From assembly GCA_011170375.1 (NCBI GenBank), contig DUEV01000005.1, positions 185,894-249,893 of the forward strand: a stretch of 64,000 bases of DNA, given 5' to 3'. Below, piece by piece: positions 51,832-61,161 of the stretch. Both the position numbers and the translations under genes were made by a program. Position 1 is the first letter of the stretch. Every line of letters starts with the position of its first letter. The notes under the pieces are model-generated. The model was given only the letters and a program-made list of their open reading frames with translations, had not been told where the DNA came from and made no database searches. This DNA is from Dehalococcoidia bacterium. Lineage in GTDB: Bacteria; Chloroflexota; Dehalococcoidia; Dehalococcoidales; Fen-1064.

Positions 51832-52539
51832 CTAGGCTTTGGCATGTTTCTCCTGAATTGAAAACCGATACCCTACGCCCCTTTCAGTTAGGATTAACTC
51901 CGGTTTATGAGGATCTCTCTCTATTTTCTGGCGTAGATATCTTACGTATAGCTTAACAAATGATTTGTCGCCTATATAGTCTGCCCCCCATGCTTTTTGC
52001 AGGAGCTGATTGTGGGTTACTACCCACCCCTGATTCTTGGTAAGGCATGATAAAACTCTAAATTCTGTTGGGGAAAGCTTCACCTGTTTCCCTCTGACGT
52101 AGATTTGGTGACTCTTCCAATCTATTACTAAGTCGCCTCCGTGGAAAACGCTGGATTCTTCATCTCGTGTTGTTGATTGAGAACGCCGTAAGACAGCCCG
52201 GATTCGCGCCATCAATTCATTCAAATCAACTGGCTTGGTAACGTAATCATCAACGCCAAGGTCAAATCCCTTCAACAAATCACGCGTTTGACCGTTGATA
52301 GTCACCATAATGATGGGTATGTCAGTCATGTCACGAATCCGGCGGCATAGTTCCCAACCATCCATCCTTGGCATGTTGCCATCCAATAGCACAAGATTAG
52401 GATGACTGCTATATACGCGACGTAGCCCTTCAATTCCATTTTCGGCAGTGAGTGCTTCGTAACCAGCGTTCTCTAACCATGTCCGTATAAGCTCAAGGAA
52501 TTCTATATCGTCGTCAATAACCACAACTCTTTCTTTCAT
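51832..52539 (-). CDS. OmpR/PhoB-type response regulator
   Basis: A 235-residue transcription factor. The receiver domain has DDDIEFLELIRTWL, the phospho-acceptor Asp53 in LVLLDGNMPRMDGWEL and the switch KPVDLNELMARIRAVLRR. The C-terminal winged HTH has SPTEFRVLSCLTKNQGWVVTHNQLL and DKSFVKLYVRYLRQKIERDP followed by TERGVGYRFS, the OmpR ending. It forms a two-component pair with the kinase that follows it. Target genes are unknown. Confidence 0.94.
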   Translation of the reverse strand: MKERVVVIDDDIEFLELIRTWLENAGYEALTAENGIEGLRRVYSSHPNLVLLDGNMPRMDGWELCRRIRDMTDIPIIMVTINGQTRDLLKGFDLGVDDYVTKPVDLNELMARIRAVLRRSQSTTRDEESSVFHGGDLVIDWKSHQIYVRGKQVKLSPTEFRVLSCLTKNQGWVVTHNQLLQKAWGADYIGDKSFVKLYVRYLRQKIERDPHKPELILTERGVGYRFSIQEKHAKA

Positions 52540-53094
52540 CTATAAACCCTTTAGCACTCGCCACCAGAAATTAATTGCCTTATAGTATTAACTGGTAGTA
52601 TTAATTAGTTAGGAGGTAGTTATTCCTAAAGCTCTCGACTACGAAATCAGAAGACTTAGATTTTAACGTATAATTCACTAAATAGCAAATTTTTCATATT
52701 AGAATCGATTTAGAACCGATCAAAAATATAAAAATTGATAAAATCTCAATTATGACAGAGAGAGTCTTACTATTGATATAGCGCCTCATTGACAAAGATT
52801 ACTCGTTTTGTATTATAGAAGCTTTAGCTAAATCCCCCCAGCTTGCCGGGCGAATGCAAATAGTCTTATATGCAATCTGAGGTGGTGGGGTTAACTTTAC
52901 TGTAATGCTCCACAGTTTGCTGTAGGTATAATTTGCTTCTGAATTATGATAAATTTTCAACCAAAGATTAACATACCTGTGTTCGCATTCTTACCTTTTT
53001 CATACTCCACTCTTACACTCTTCTAACGGTGCTGCATTATCATAATGCTTGTATGGCACAACATTTGGATGATTTTGATTATCGAGTGTGATTG
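52540..53094. promoter_or_regulatory. 555-nt divergent intergenic region, AT-rich
   Basis: It separates the two divergent regulators and must hold both promoters. A good -10 box TATAAT (52927-52932, plus strand) is seen, but no convincing -35 is found 17 nt before it. No gene and no clear hairpin. Confidence 0.35.
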
Positions 53095-55683
53095 ATGATT
53101 AGACGAACTGGTAAAGATTTAAACGAAGAGACAAGAAGAGTTATGGTGGTAGGTAGCGATACAGAGCTTACCCAGATTCTGGAGATCAATCTGGCTCATT
53201 CCAATATCGAGGTTATTTCGGTTCGTAACGGCACCCAAGTTATCAGAAAGGCTTCTGAAGAAAAGCCAGAGATAATTCTCTTTGATGAAGTGCTTCCATA
53301 CTTAGAAATCTCTGAGATATGTCGGCTATTGAAAGAATCGGAACAGATGAGACATATCCAGATTGTAGTAATGGGTTCCGAAGATACGATTTTAAACAGA
53401 ATTGATGGTATAGAAAGATTAGCTGATTATTATATCACCAAACCTTTTGATCTTAATGAGGTTGTAGAATTATTGGAAACATGTTTTAAGCAAATAGAAC
53501 GAGATATAAATGCGAGTCCACTAACTGGACTACCTAACCAGATTCAACTTGATAATGAGTTTAGTAATCTGCTTGAACAGAATAAGACTTTTGCGGCAAT
53601 TTATGTGGATATAGATAATCTCCGTGCCTTCAATAAGGTGTATGGTTTTGTTAAAGGTGACCAGGCCATTAAGCTTCTTGGTGAGATAATCTATGAAGCA
53701 GTCGGATTGTTTGGCGGTTCAGATGATCTAGCTGCACATCTGGGCGGCGATAATTTTGTGGTGTTGACTACAGTCACCAAGGCGCGAATGCTTTGTCCGA
53801 AGATTATACGTGATTTCAATAACCGAATTAGGACATTATACAACCAGAAACATTTAGAGAGGGGTAATATTGAGTATGAAGGTTTGTTGGGTCAGATAGA
53901 ACAATGCCCGATAATGACTCTTTCCGTCGTTGTAGTAAGTAATGAGAGGCGAAAATTTGAACACTACCTCCAAGTTAAAGAGACGGCGGCTCAACTGCTG
54001 AATTATCTAAGGCATTTTCCCGGGAGTAACTATTATTTTGATCGCTATGAAAGTGCTATAGAAGCACAAATCGATCTATCCAATAAGGAAATAGTAAAGA
54101 CAAACCGGGACGAACGACCAATACTGCAGCGGGTTTCAAGATGGGTTTCATTTCTTACTGAAGAGCTCGTAACTCCTACCATTGAAATAAAAGAGTGCTT
54201 GGATTCACTAAAATCATTCGGCGTTCGGCATCTTGTACCCAAACAGCGGAGTAATCTTAAGTCGATTCAAGAAAATGTAGAACGGTTGCTCCAGGTGGTG
54301 GGTGAGTTGAGCAATTTGATACATGGTGAGTGGAGTAGAGATGAGGTTACTCTTAATGAAGTAGAGTTCAAGTCTATATTTGATTGGATAATAGATAATT
54401 TAAAGAATCAAGCAGAACAACAAGGAGTTGAGTTTAATATTAAAGGGGGTGGGGATATTGAACCACTAATGGTGGATCAGAGCAGCCTCATCCAAGGCAT
54501 ATTCTGTCTATTGAGCAGCGAAGTCAAATCCAGTGCACGGGGTGACCAATTGAAGATATCTATATCCGAGACCATGGACAAACTCATCAATATCGAAATA
54601 ATGAACCAAAACCAATATATACCTCAACGAGAATTGACCATGTTTTCCCAAGACCAGTTTGACCATATGGCTAAAGACAGCAGAACGAATGGGTTTTATT
54701 TAGCGAAAGTGCTGATACATAGTATTGGGGGCATGCTTAGTATTGATAGTGAGAAAAATAAAGGTACTACTTTGTTAGTGTCCATTCCAAAGAGGTGGCG
54801 TAGTTCAATAGAGGAGGTTAACTCCTTATTGTCATCTGCAGAGATCAGTAGAAAGGAAGCACGAGACCAGCTTCAGAGTATGCATCAGATTTTATCATCG
54901 AAAATTGAACAAGTGCCATCTGTTGTTGAGGAAAGATTTGAGAACCTCGGCAATAAAATACAGGAAATCATGGTCCTCTGCAATCGTTCACTTTTCATGG
55001 CTAGTGAATTAAGTAACCGGCTAGAGAACCAGCAAGATAAGCTTTTACAGAGAGAAGTTGAACAGATGGGGATATCGGAAACTCTCGTTGTCACCAATAG
55101 GGTTATCGCCGAATCATTGCAGATTGGTTATCTCTTTAATCTAGAGAGTGCTCAAAGGGTGGCAAGGAATGCTTTATCAATGGCCAATGAATTCAGGCTG
55201 ACAAGAACTGAGAGGCAGGTGCTGTATCAGGCTGCCTTATTAAAGGACTTAGCGCTAGTATTGTCTCCTGAGGATATGGTAGAGCGGATGGTCGTGCCGA
55301 CTATTGATGAAGCGTTCACCATCAAGGAACGCTTCAGCGTGATATGGAAGGAGCTTTCACAGCTTGACTTCCTTTCACCAGTGTTTGAACTTCTTTTATA
55401 CAGGTATGAGAGACATGATGGTATGGGACACCCTCTTGGTGTTAGAGGCAGCAACATCCCACTTAAAGCTAGAATTCTGGCAATTATCGATACGTTTGAT
55501 TCGGTGACCTCGGACGTGACACCTGGGGATACGTTAAGTCCGGAAATGGCAATACAGAATATAGTTGCTGATTCAGGACGGTGTTTTGACCCCAATTTGG
55601 TAGCTGTCTTTCAACAGTTATGGAGAAGGGGAGAGTTTCAAATTGCTTCAAATCAGTCTGAAAGAGAAACATCGATAACGTGA
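53095..55683 (+). CDS. multi-domain REC-GGDEF-kinase-like-HD-GYP regulator
   Basis: An 862-residue cytoplasmic protein (ATG 53095; an in-frame TTG one codon earlier). Numbers count from the TTG. REC: residues 16-130 with Asp65 in ILFDEVLP and switch lysine in YYITKPFD. GGDEF: 140-310 with SPLTGLPNQ, but the signature reads LGGDNF. A degenerate histidine-kinase-like DHp/HATPase segment follows (350-575), with GTTLLVSIP at its end. A coiled-coil linker and an HD-GYP-like domain (670-850) follow, with AALLKDLAL in place of the HD, and RYERHDGMGHPLG in the GYP position. These substitutions suggest it binds rather than turns over c-di-GMP. Confidence 0.85.
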   Translation: MIRRTGKDLNEETRRVMVVGSDTELTQILEINLAHSNIEVISVRNGTQVIRKASEEKPEIILFDEVLPYLEISEICRLLKESEQMRHIQIVVMGSEDTILNRIDGIERLADYYITKPFDLNEVVELLETCFKQIERDINASPLTGLPNQIQLDNEFSNLLEQNKTFAAIYVDIDNLRAFNKVYGFVKGDQAIKLLGEIIYEAVGLFGGSDDLAAHLGGDNFVVLTTVTKARMLCPKIIRDFNNRIRTLYNQKHLERGNIEYEGLLGQIEQCPIMTLSVVVVSNERRKFEHYLQVKETAAQLLNYLRHFPGSNYYFDRYESAIEAQIDLSNKEIVKTNRDERPILQRVSRWVSFLTEELVTPTIEIKECLDSLKSFGVRHLVPKQRSNLKSIQENVERLLQVVGELSNLIHGEWSRDEVTLNEVEFKSIFDWIIDNLKNQAEQQGVEFNIKGGGDIEPLMVDQSSLIQGIFCLLSSEVKSSARGDQLKISISETMDKLINIEIMNQNQYIPQRELTMFSQDQFDHMAKDSRTNGFYLAKVLIHSIGGMLSIDSEKNKGTTLLVSIPKRWRSSIEEVNSLLSSAEISRKEARDQLQSMHQILSSKIEQVPSVVEERFENLGNKIQEIMVLCNRSLFMASELSNRLENQQDKLLQREVEQMGISETLVVTNRVIAESLQIGYLFNLESAQRVARNALSMANEFRLTRTERQVLYQAALLKDLALVLSPEDMVERMVVPTIDEAFTIKERFSVIWKELSQLDFLSPVFELLLYRYERHDGMGHPLGVRGSNIPLKARILAIIDTFDSVTSDVTPGDTLSPEMAIQNIVADSGRCFDPNLVAVFQQLWRRGEFQIASNQSERETSIT

Positions 55684-55768
55684 GTAGAATCAGTATTACT
55701 GGGACTGACTACATCGATGTGGTTACGAGTAATTAAAGTGCTGCACTTATATGTACGGAGGTTAAAGG

Positions 55769-57139
55769 TTGGTAAGTCTGTTCGGTAGCAGCGGTATTAG
55801 AGGAAAGCTTGACGAAAAACTCACATCTGAATTTTGTCTAGAGATAGGTAAAGCGATTGGTAGTACGTTACCTGTCGGCTCAAGAATATGCCTTTCAACC
55901 GACACGAGGACGAGTGGAGATGCCCTGAGTAGTGGTATAATATCGGGTTTACTCTCGGTAGGAGTGAATGTTACCAAACTCGGTATTTTACCGACGCCGG
56001 CTTTGGCACTTTTAACTAAAGAACTGTGTTTTGATGCCGGAATCATGGTTACTGCATCTCATAATCCACCGGATTATAACGGCGTAAAGCTTTTTAACAA
56101 TGATTCACTTGGGTTTAGTTCTAAGCAGGAAGGAAATATTGAAAGAATATTTCTGTCCAAGCATTTCCGACAAGCCAACTGGGACGAATATGGGAGATTA
56201 GCAGAAGACAGAACAGCTAATGAGAAATATCTCCTGACGTTGAAGAAGAAAGCCCTGTGGCAATCAGATCCTCATATTAAACTGGTTATAGATCCGGGTA
56301 ACGGTGCTGCCAGCAATTTAGCCACGATGTTCTTCCAAGAATTGGGATTTAAAGTTTTTTCAATAAATGATGAACCAGATGGCTCATTCCCAGGGAGAGA
56401 TCCAGAACCAAGTGCGGAGTCGCTCCGAGGAACAGTTGAGTTCTTAAATGAGTGCAATGCGGATCTTGCTATCTCGTTTGATGGCGATGCTGACAGGGTT
56501 GTCTTCTGCGATAGACAGGGTTTTCTTGGTTATAATGAGATGATTGCCTTTTTATCTAGATTAGCGGTCAGGCAGAGTGGCAATAAAACCGTTGCCACCA
56601 CTGTGGAAACTGGCAGGCTTCTTGACATCGCTGTTGCTGACCTTGGTGCTCAGGTATATCGTACCAAAGTAGGGGACGTTGCACTAGCCTACTCTACCAG
56701 GGAGCTGGACGCTGCTATAGGAGTGGAGCCAGTGGGTGTCTATATATTACCTCAACTAGGCTATTACCCTGATAGTTTTTTGGCAACTCTTCTTCTACTG
56801 AGCCAATTGAAGGATGTCGGTGACATAAGGTCATTTTTTAGCAGTCTGCCACCATTTTTCTTCGAAAGTACCAAAATTCCTTGCGATAATGTCTTGAAAG
56901 AAAAAGTAACTGAATTGTGCCAGAAAGAGGTCATCAATATTGATAGTGGTCAGGTTAACACATTAGATGGAATCCGTTCAGATTTCTCTGACTCATGGTT
57001 GCTCATCAGACCTAGCGGTACTGAGCCAGTTGTTCGAGTAGTCGTTGAGGCAAATTCACAATCACAGTTGAAACGACTGATGGCTCACGGTGTCAATCTG
57101 GTGGAGAAGGCTATCATCAAGAGTAGAGGTAGAAGATGA
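55769..57139 (+). CDS. glmM: phosphoglucosamine mutase / phosphohexomutase
   Basis: A 456-residue phosphohexomutase. The active-site serine is in MVTASHNPPDYNGVKLF, the metal loop in SFDGDADRVVF, and the sugar loop in AIGVEPVGVYI; the phosphate loop is RPSGTEPVVRVVVEA. Start TTG 55769 has CGGAGG upstream. It converts glucosamine-6-P to glucosamine-1-P by position in the operon with glmU-like and glmS genes; the sugar preference is inferred from that context because phosphomannomutases look alike. It overlaps the next gene as ATGA. Confidence 0.88.
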   Translation: MVSLFGSSGIRGKLDEKLTSEFCLEIGKAIGSTLPVGSRICLSTDTRTSGDALSSGIISGLLSVGVNVTKLGILPTPALALLTKELCFDAGIMVTASHNPPDYNGVKLFNNDSLGFSSKQEGNIERIFLSKHFRQANWDEYGRLAEDRTANEKYLLTLKKKALWQSDPHIKLVIDPGNGAASNLATMFFQELGFKVFSINDEPDGSFPGRDPEPSAESLRGTVEFLNECNADLAISFDGDADRVVFCDRQGFLGYNEMIAFLSRLAVRQSGNKTVATTVETGRLLDIAVADLGAQVYRTKVGDVALAYSTRELDAAIGVEPVGVYILPQLGYYPDSFLATLLLLSQLKDVGDIRSFFSSLPPFFFESTKIPCDNVLKEKVTELCQKEVINIDSGQVNTLDGIRSDFSDSWLLIRPSGTEPVVRVVVEANSQSQLKRLMAHGVNLVEKAIIKSRGRR

Positions 57140-58407
57140 GAGGTGTATTTCTTTGTGGAGGCGTCGGAAAAAGGATGTCTCCGTTGTCTGAGAATAAATT
57201 CCTGTATAAGTTCTTTGGGAAGACGCTGCTTCAGCACCAGATAGAACAAGCAAGGGAAGCTGGCCTCACAGAAATTGTTCTTATTGGGAATCCAGATAGT
57301 ATTAGCGAGATTAAGTCTGTGGCGGAGACAGTCTCAGGAACCAACTTTAATTTCGCTATCCAGCAGGAGCCACTCGGTATGGCTGATGCTCTTTTATCAG
57401 CCTCAGCCTTACTGGCTAATAGTCCATTTGTCTTGGTTAACTCAAACGATATCTTTGATATCTCGGCTTACACGAAACTTCTTAACGAATATCAGAATGA
57501 TGGCTATTATTCTAGTTTTATCGTAGCTCGTCAGGTGCGGGATTATTTCCCGGGTGGTTATATACTCGTAAATGAAAATAATGAAATAAGTCATATCATC
57601 GAGAAACCACAAAGGGGGAAGGAGCCCTCAAATCTAGTAAATATCGTAGTCCATCTTCATAAAGACCCACAAAAACTGTTAGACTATCTGGCTCAGACTA
57701 GTTCCACTAAAGATGATATATACGAAGAAGCTCTGAACCGGATGATTGATGACGGTTTAAGGATGAAAGCCGTTATTTACACCAGCTCTTGGCAGGCTAT
57801 TAAATATCCATGGCATGTCCTAGATGCGATGGATTATTTCCTAGGTCGGGCGAAAAGGCAGGTTTCACCTTCCGCGCGGATCTCGAGTAAGGCTATTATC
57901 GATGGCAATGTGGTAATAGGACAAAACGCGAAAGTGCTCGAAGGAGCTATCGTTCGTGGCCCTAGCTACGTCGGGCATAACTCTGTTATAGGTAATGGTG
58001 TTTTAGTCAGGAACTCTGTGATTGGAGATGATTGTGTGGTTGGTTACGGTACCGAGATAAAACACAGCTATATAGGTGATAGGTGCTGGTTCCATGAGAA
58101 TTACTTTGGAGACTCAGTTGTTGGGAGTGACTGCTCTTTTGGTGCTGGAACAATGACAGCTAATCTTCGGCTGGACGACGCACATGTTTCAGTCAAGTTT
58201 GGTGACGAGAGAATAGGCACGGGCTTAAATAAATTGGGTGCTTTTATAGGTGATGGTGTTCGTACAGGAATCAATGCAGGTTTCATGCCCGGAGTAAGGG
58301 TTGGGCAACGATGTTTTGTTGGTCCTCATGTTTGCCTAACACATGATCTTCCAGAAGGGAAAAAGGCTCTGGCTGAAAATAATTATAGAGTTATTAATAG
58401 CGAGTGA
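57136..58407 (+). CDS. GlmU-like bifunctional nucleotidyltransferase/hexapeptide protein
   Basis: A 423-residue protein. The N-terminal half is a nucleotidyltransferase: GVFLCGGVGKRMSPLSENKFLYKFFGK, QQEPLGMADALLSAS and VLVNSNDIFD. The C-terminal half is a left-handed beta-helix of hexapeptide repeats (VSPSARISSKAIIDGNVVIGQNAKVLEGAIV and so on), which in GlmU is the acetyltransferase. This architecture makes UDP-GlcNAc from glucosamine-1-P or a related glucose/UDP sugar (archaeal-type GlmU). The family's exact substrate is not certain. ATGA overlap with glmM. Confidence 0.85.
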   Translation: MRGVFLCGGVGKRMSPLSENKFLYKFFGKTLLQHQIEQAREAGLTEIVLIGNPDSISEIKSVAETVSGTNFNFAIQQEPLGMADALLSASALLANSPFVLVNSNDIFDISAYTKLLNEYQNDGYYSSFIVARQVRDYFPGGYILVNENNEISHIIEKPQRGKEPSNLVNIVVHLHKDPQKLLDYLAQTSSTKDDIYEEALNRMIDDGLRMKAVIYTSSWQAIKYPWHVLDAMDYFLGRAKRQVSPSARISSKAIIDGNVVIGQNAKVLEGAIVRGPSYVGHNSVIGNGVLVRNSVIGDDCVVGYGTEIKHSYIGDRCWFHENYFGDSVVGSDCSFGAGTMTANLRLDDAHVSVKFGDERIGTGLNKLGAFIGDGVRTGINAGFMPGVRVGQRCFVGPHVCLTHDLPEGKKALAENNYRVINSE

Positions 58408-58422
58408 GGATAGGTAGCTAAT

Positions 58423-60195
58423 ATGTGCGGAATAATTGGTTATACTGGCAAAAACCGAGCAGCACCGATTGTGCTTCAAGGTCTTCGAAAACTGGAGTAT
58501 CGCGGTTACGACTCGGCAGGTATGGCCAGCGCTTTGAATGGAGCGCTGTACTTCAAAAAAGCTGCTGGTAAGATTGATGACATAGATAAGAAGTACGAGT
58601 TGGGTGAGCTCCCTGGCAATACAGCTATTGCCCATACAAGATGGGCAACCCATGGCGGTGTAACTCAGGAAAATGCTCATCCCCACACAGATTGCAAGAA
58701 TAGTATAGCGGTAGTCCATAACGGGATTGTGGATAATTACCAAGAGTTACGTAGTGCACTAATCAGAAAGGGGCATGTATTCGACTCGGAGACAGATACT
58801 GAGGTAATCCCTCATCTTATAGAGGAGTATTTGAAAGAAGGTAATACGTTTGAGCAAGCTACCCGTCTAGCTAGCCAGAAGCTAGAAGGTTCATATGCAT
58901 TCATTGTTATCTCGCTTGATACGCCGGGAAGGATATTAGCTATTAGGAAGGATAATCCTCTGGTAATTGGTATCGGAAGGCATGGCACTTTTGCTGCTAG
59001 TGACACCCTTTCTCTACAAGAATGTGAAAGTGTAGTTTTTCCCGACGATGGTGAATTGGCCATATTACGCAGCGATGGCGTGGATTTCCTCGATATAGAA
59101 GGGGAGCAGATCGAAAAGGAATCAAGCACTTTGGACATGAATAATTATCAGTATGATAAAGGCTCGTATGAATACTTCATGCTTAAAGAAATAATGGAGG
59201 AACCTCAAGCAATTAGAGCGGCGACCATACAGGATGAGCAGATCTTCACACGACTAGCTATGGATATATTGAGAGCTAGGCAGGTAGTCATTACTGCTTG
59301 TGGTACCTCAAGATATGCTGCTCTTGTGGGTAGATACCTGTTCTCCGATGTGGCAAAAAAGTTCTGTGATGTGGTGATGGCCTCCGAGTTTGAGTATTTC
59401 TCCAAATCCATCGATGGTAGTACATTAGTTATCGCCGTCTCGCAGAGTGGTGAGACGGCTGATGTTATTGAGGGGATTAAGAGAGCCAAGGCAAATGGTG
59501 CACAGATCGTCTCAATAGTCAACAGATATGGCTCAGTACTTTCAAGAATGAGTGATGACGTACTATACCTCGGTTGTGGACCTGAGGTAGCTGTAGCCGC
59601 TACAAAATCCATGGTAAGTCAAATGGCAATTTTCTATTTGCTAGCGTACGCCATGCGTAATGAATTTAAAATAGCAGCGAATAACCTTAGACATCTTGCC
59701 GATGAACTGGAAAGAACGCTCAAAGGGAACGGAAAAGGAATAGTAAGGCTTGCTGAAGCATTCAAAGATATTGAGGATTTCTACTACGTAGCTAGAGGAA
59801 TGAATTCTCCGATAGCCTCAGAAGCAGCCCTTAAGCTGAAGGAGATCTCCTATATTCATGCTGAGGGATTGCCTGCTGGTGAACTGAAGCATGGAACCTT
59901 AGCATTGATTGACGATGGTACACCAGTGGTTGTTCTCTGCCCCAATGATAATACATTTAGCGATACCATAAGTAACGGAATAGAAGCGAAGGCAAGAGGT
60001 GCTTATATTATTGGTGTATCAGATATAGAGCACGAATTATTTGATTTCTGGATAAAGATTCCTCATGTGGATGGTTTTCTTTATCCACTAATATCCGTCG
60101 CTCCACTTCACCTATTAGCTTACTACCTTGCCCTGAAGCGGGGTACAGATCCTGATAAGCCGCGTAACCTGGCTAAATCAGTTACTGTTAAGTGA
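58423..60195 (+). CDS. glmS: glutamine-fructose-6-phosphate aminotransferase
   Basis: A 590-residue enzyme that makes glucosamine-6-P from fructose-6-P and glutamine. The N-terminal catalytic Cys2 is in MCGIIGYTGKN, followed by RKLEYRGYDSAGMA, HTRWATHGGVTQENAHPH and the glutaminase domain to about residue 240. Two SIS domains follow, with TACGTSRYAALVG and SQSGETADVIEGI, and the C-terminus LAKSVTVK. The length is normal. It starts 15 nt after the GlmU-like gene. No glmS ribozyme is obvious in so short a gap. Confidence 0.96.
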   Translation: MCGIIGYTGKNRAAPIVLQGLRKLEYRGYDSAGMASALNGALYFKKAAGKIDDIDKKYELGELPGNTAIAHTRWATHGGVTQENAHPHTDCKNSIAVVHNGIVDNYQELRSALIRKGHVFDSETDTEVIPHLIEEYLKEGNTFEQATRLASQKLEGSYAFIVISLDTPGRILAIRKDNPLVIGIGRHGTFAASDTLSLQECESVVFPDDGELAILRSDGVDFLDIEGEQIEKESSTLDMNNYQYDKGSYEYFMLKEIMEEPQAIRAATIQDEQIFTRLAMDILRARQVVITACGTSRYAALVGRYLFSDVAKKFCDVVMASEFEYFSKSIDGSTLVIAVSQSGETADVIEGIKRAKANGAQIVSIVNRYGSVLSRMSDDVLYLGCGPEVAVAATKSMVSQMAIFYLLAYAMRNEFKIAANNLRHLADELERTLKGNGKGIVRLAEAFKDIEDFYYVARGMNSPIASEAALKLKEISYIHAEGLPAGELKHGTLALIDDGTPVVVLCPNDNTFSDTISNGIEAKARGAYIIGVSDIEHELFDFWIKIPHVDGFLYPLISVAPLHLLAYYLALKRGTDPDKPRNLAKSVTVK

Positions 60196-60213
60196 ACGAA
60201 ATCTGGAAGTACG

Positions 60214-61161
60214 GTGGTGAATTTAATAAAGAATAGTCGAGTCGTAATTACCGGTGGTGCTGGTTTCATTGGTTCTAATCTTGCTTATGAGCTATCTGAC
60301 GACAATGATATCGTTATTATCGATGACCTGTCCACGGGGAGTATCGATAATGTGGCCGGACTTGTAGGCAAAAATAATGTAACGTTGATCAAGGGTAGTA
60401 TTTTGGATTTGCGTTTATTGGAAACTAGTCTAAAACGTACTGAATATGTATTCCACTTGGCAGCCATCGCAAGTGTACCTCGTAGCATAGTGGATCCACT
60501 ACCAACTAACGAGGTGAATATAACTGGTACTCTCAACGTACTGACTGCTGCCAAGAAAAACGGCATTAAAAAGGTTATATACGCCTCTTCCTCCTCAGTT
60601 TATGGTGATACTCCCACATTACCTAAGACAGAAGACATGCAACCAAACTCACAATCACCTTACGCCCTTACCAAGCTCGTTGGTGAATACTACTGCCGCA
60701 TCTTTTATGAAGTATACGACATACCAACAATCTGCCTCAGGTATTTCAATGTTTATGGGCCTCGACAGAATCCAGATTCAGAATACGCAGCGGTCATCCC
60801 CAGTTTCATATCGCGTGTTTCAAGAAACGAACAACCCATCATATACGGAGATGGTAGTCAGACAAGGGATTTTACCTATGTACGCGATGTCGTTCGCGCA
60901 AATATTATAGCTGCTAAAAGTGACGCTACTGGAGTTTATAACATTGGAAGTGGAGGGAATGTTACGATAAACGAGTTAGCAGAGCTAATATCATACATTT
61001 TAAATCGAGATGTGAAGCCGATATACGAAAAACCGAGAGCCGGGGATGTTCTGCATAGCTTAGCCGATATCACCTTGGCCAGAACCGTAGGTTATGAACC
61101 TCAATACAGCTTGGTTGACGGATTACGAGAAACAATAAACGGAGTTATTGATGCAAGCTAA
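60214..61161 (+). CDS. NAD-dependent NDP-sugar epimerase
   Basis: A 315-residue extended SDR. The Rossmann motif is VVITGGAGFIGSNLAYELS, a structural SASSSVYG region reads YASSSSVYGD with the catalytic serine, and the Y-x-x-x-K pair is SPYALTKLVGEYY. The sugar-binding stretch is LRYFNVYGPRQNPDSEYAAVIPSF, typical of WbpP/GalE-type 4-epimerases acting on UDP-GlcNAc or UDP-GlcNAcA. A GTG start. The exact sugar cannot be told. It overlaps the dehydrogenase gene by 11 nt. Confidence 0.9.
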   Translation: MVNLIKNSRVVITGGAGFIGSNLAYELSDDNDIVIIDDLSTGSIDNVAGLVGKNNVTLIKGSILDLRLLETSLKRTEYVFHLAAIASVPRSIVDPLPTNEVNITGTLNVLTAAKKNGIKKVIYASSSSVYGDTPTLPKTEDMQPNSQSPYALTKLVGEYYCRIFYEVYDIPTICLRYFNVYGPRQNPDSEYAAVIPSFISRVSRNEQPIIYGDGSQTRDFTYVRDVVRANIIAAKSDATGVYNIGSGGNVTINELAELISYILNRDVKPIYEKPRAGDVLHSLADITLARTVGYEPQYSLVDGLRETINGVIDAS

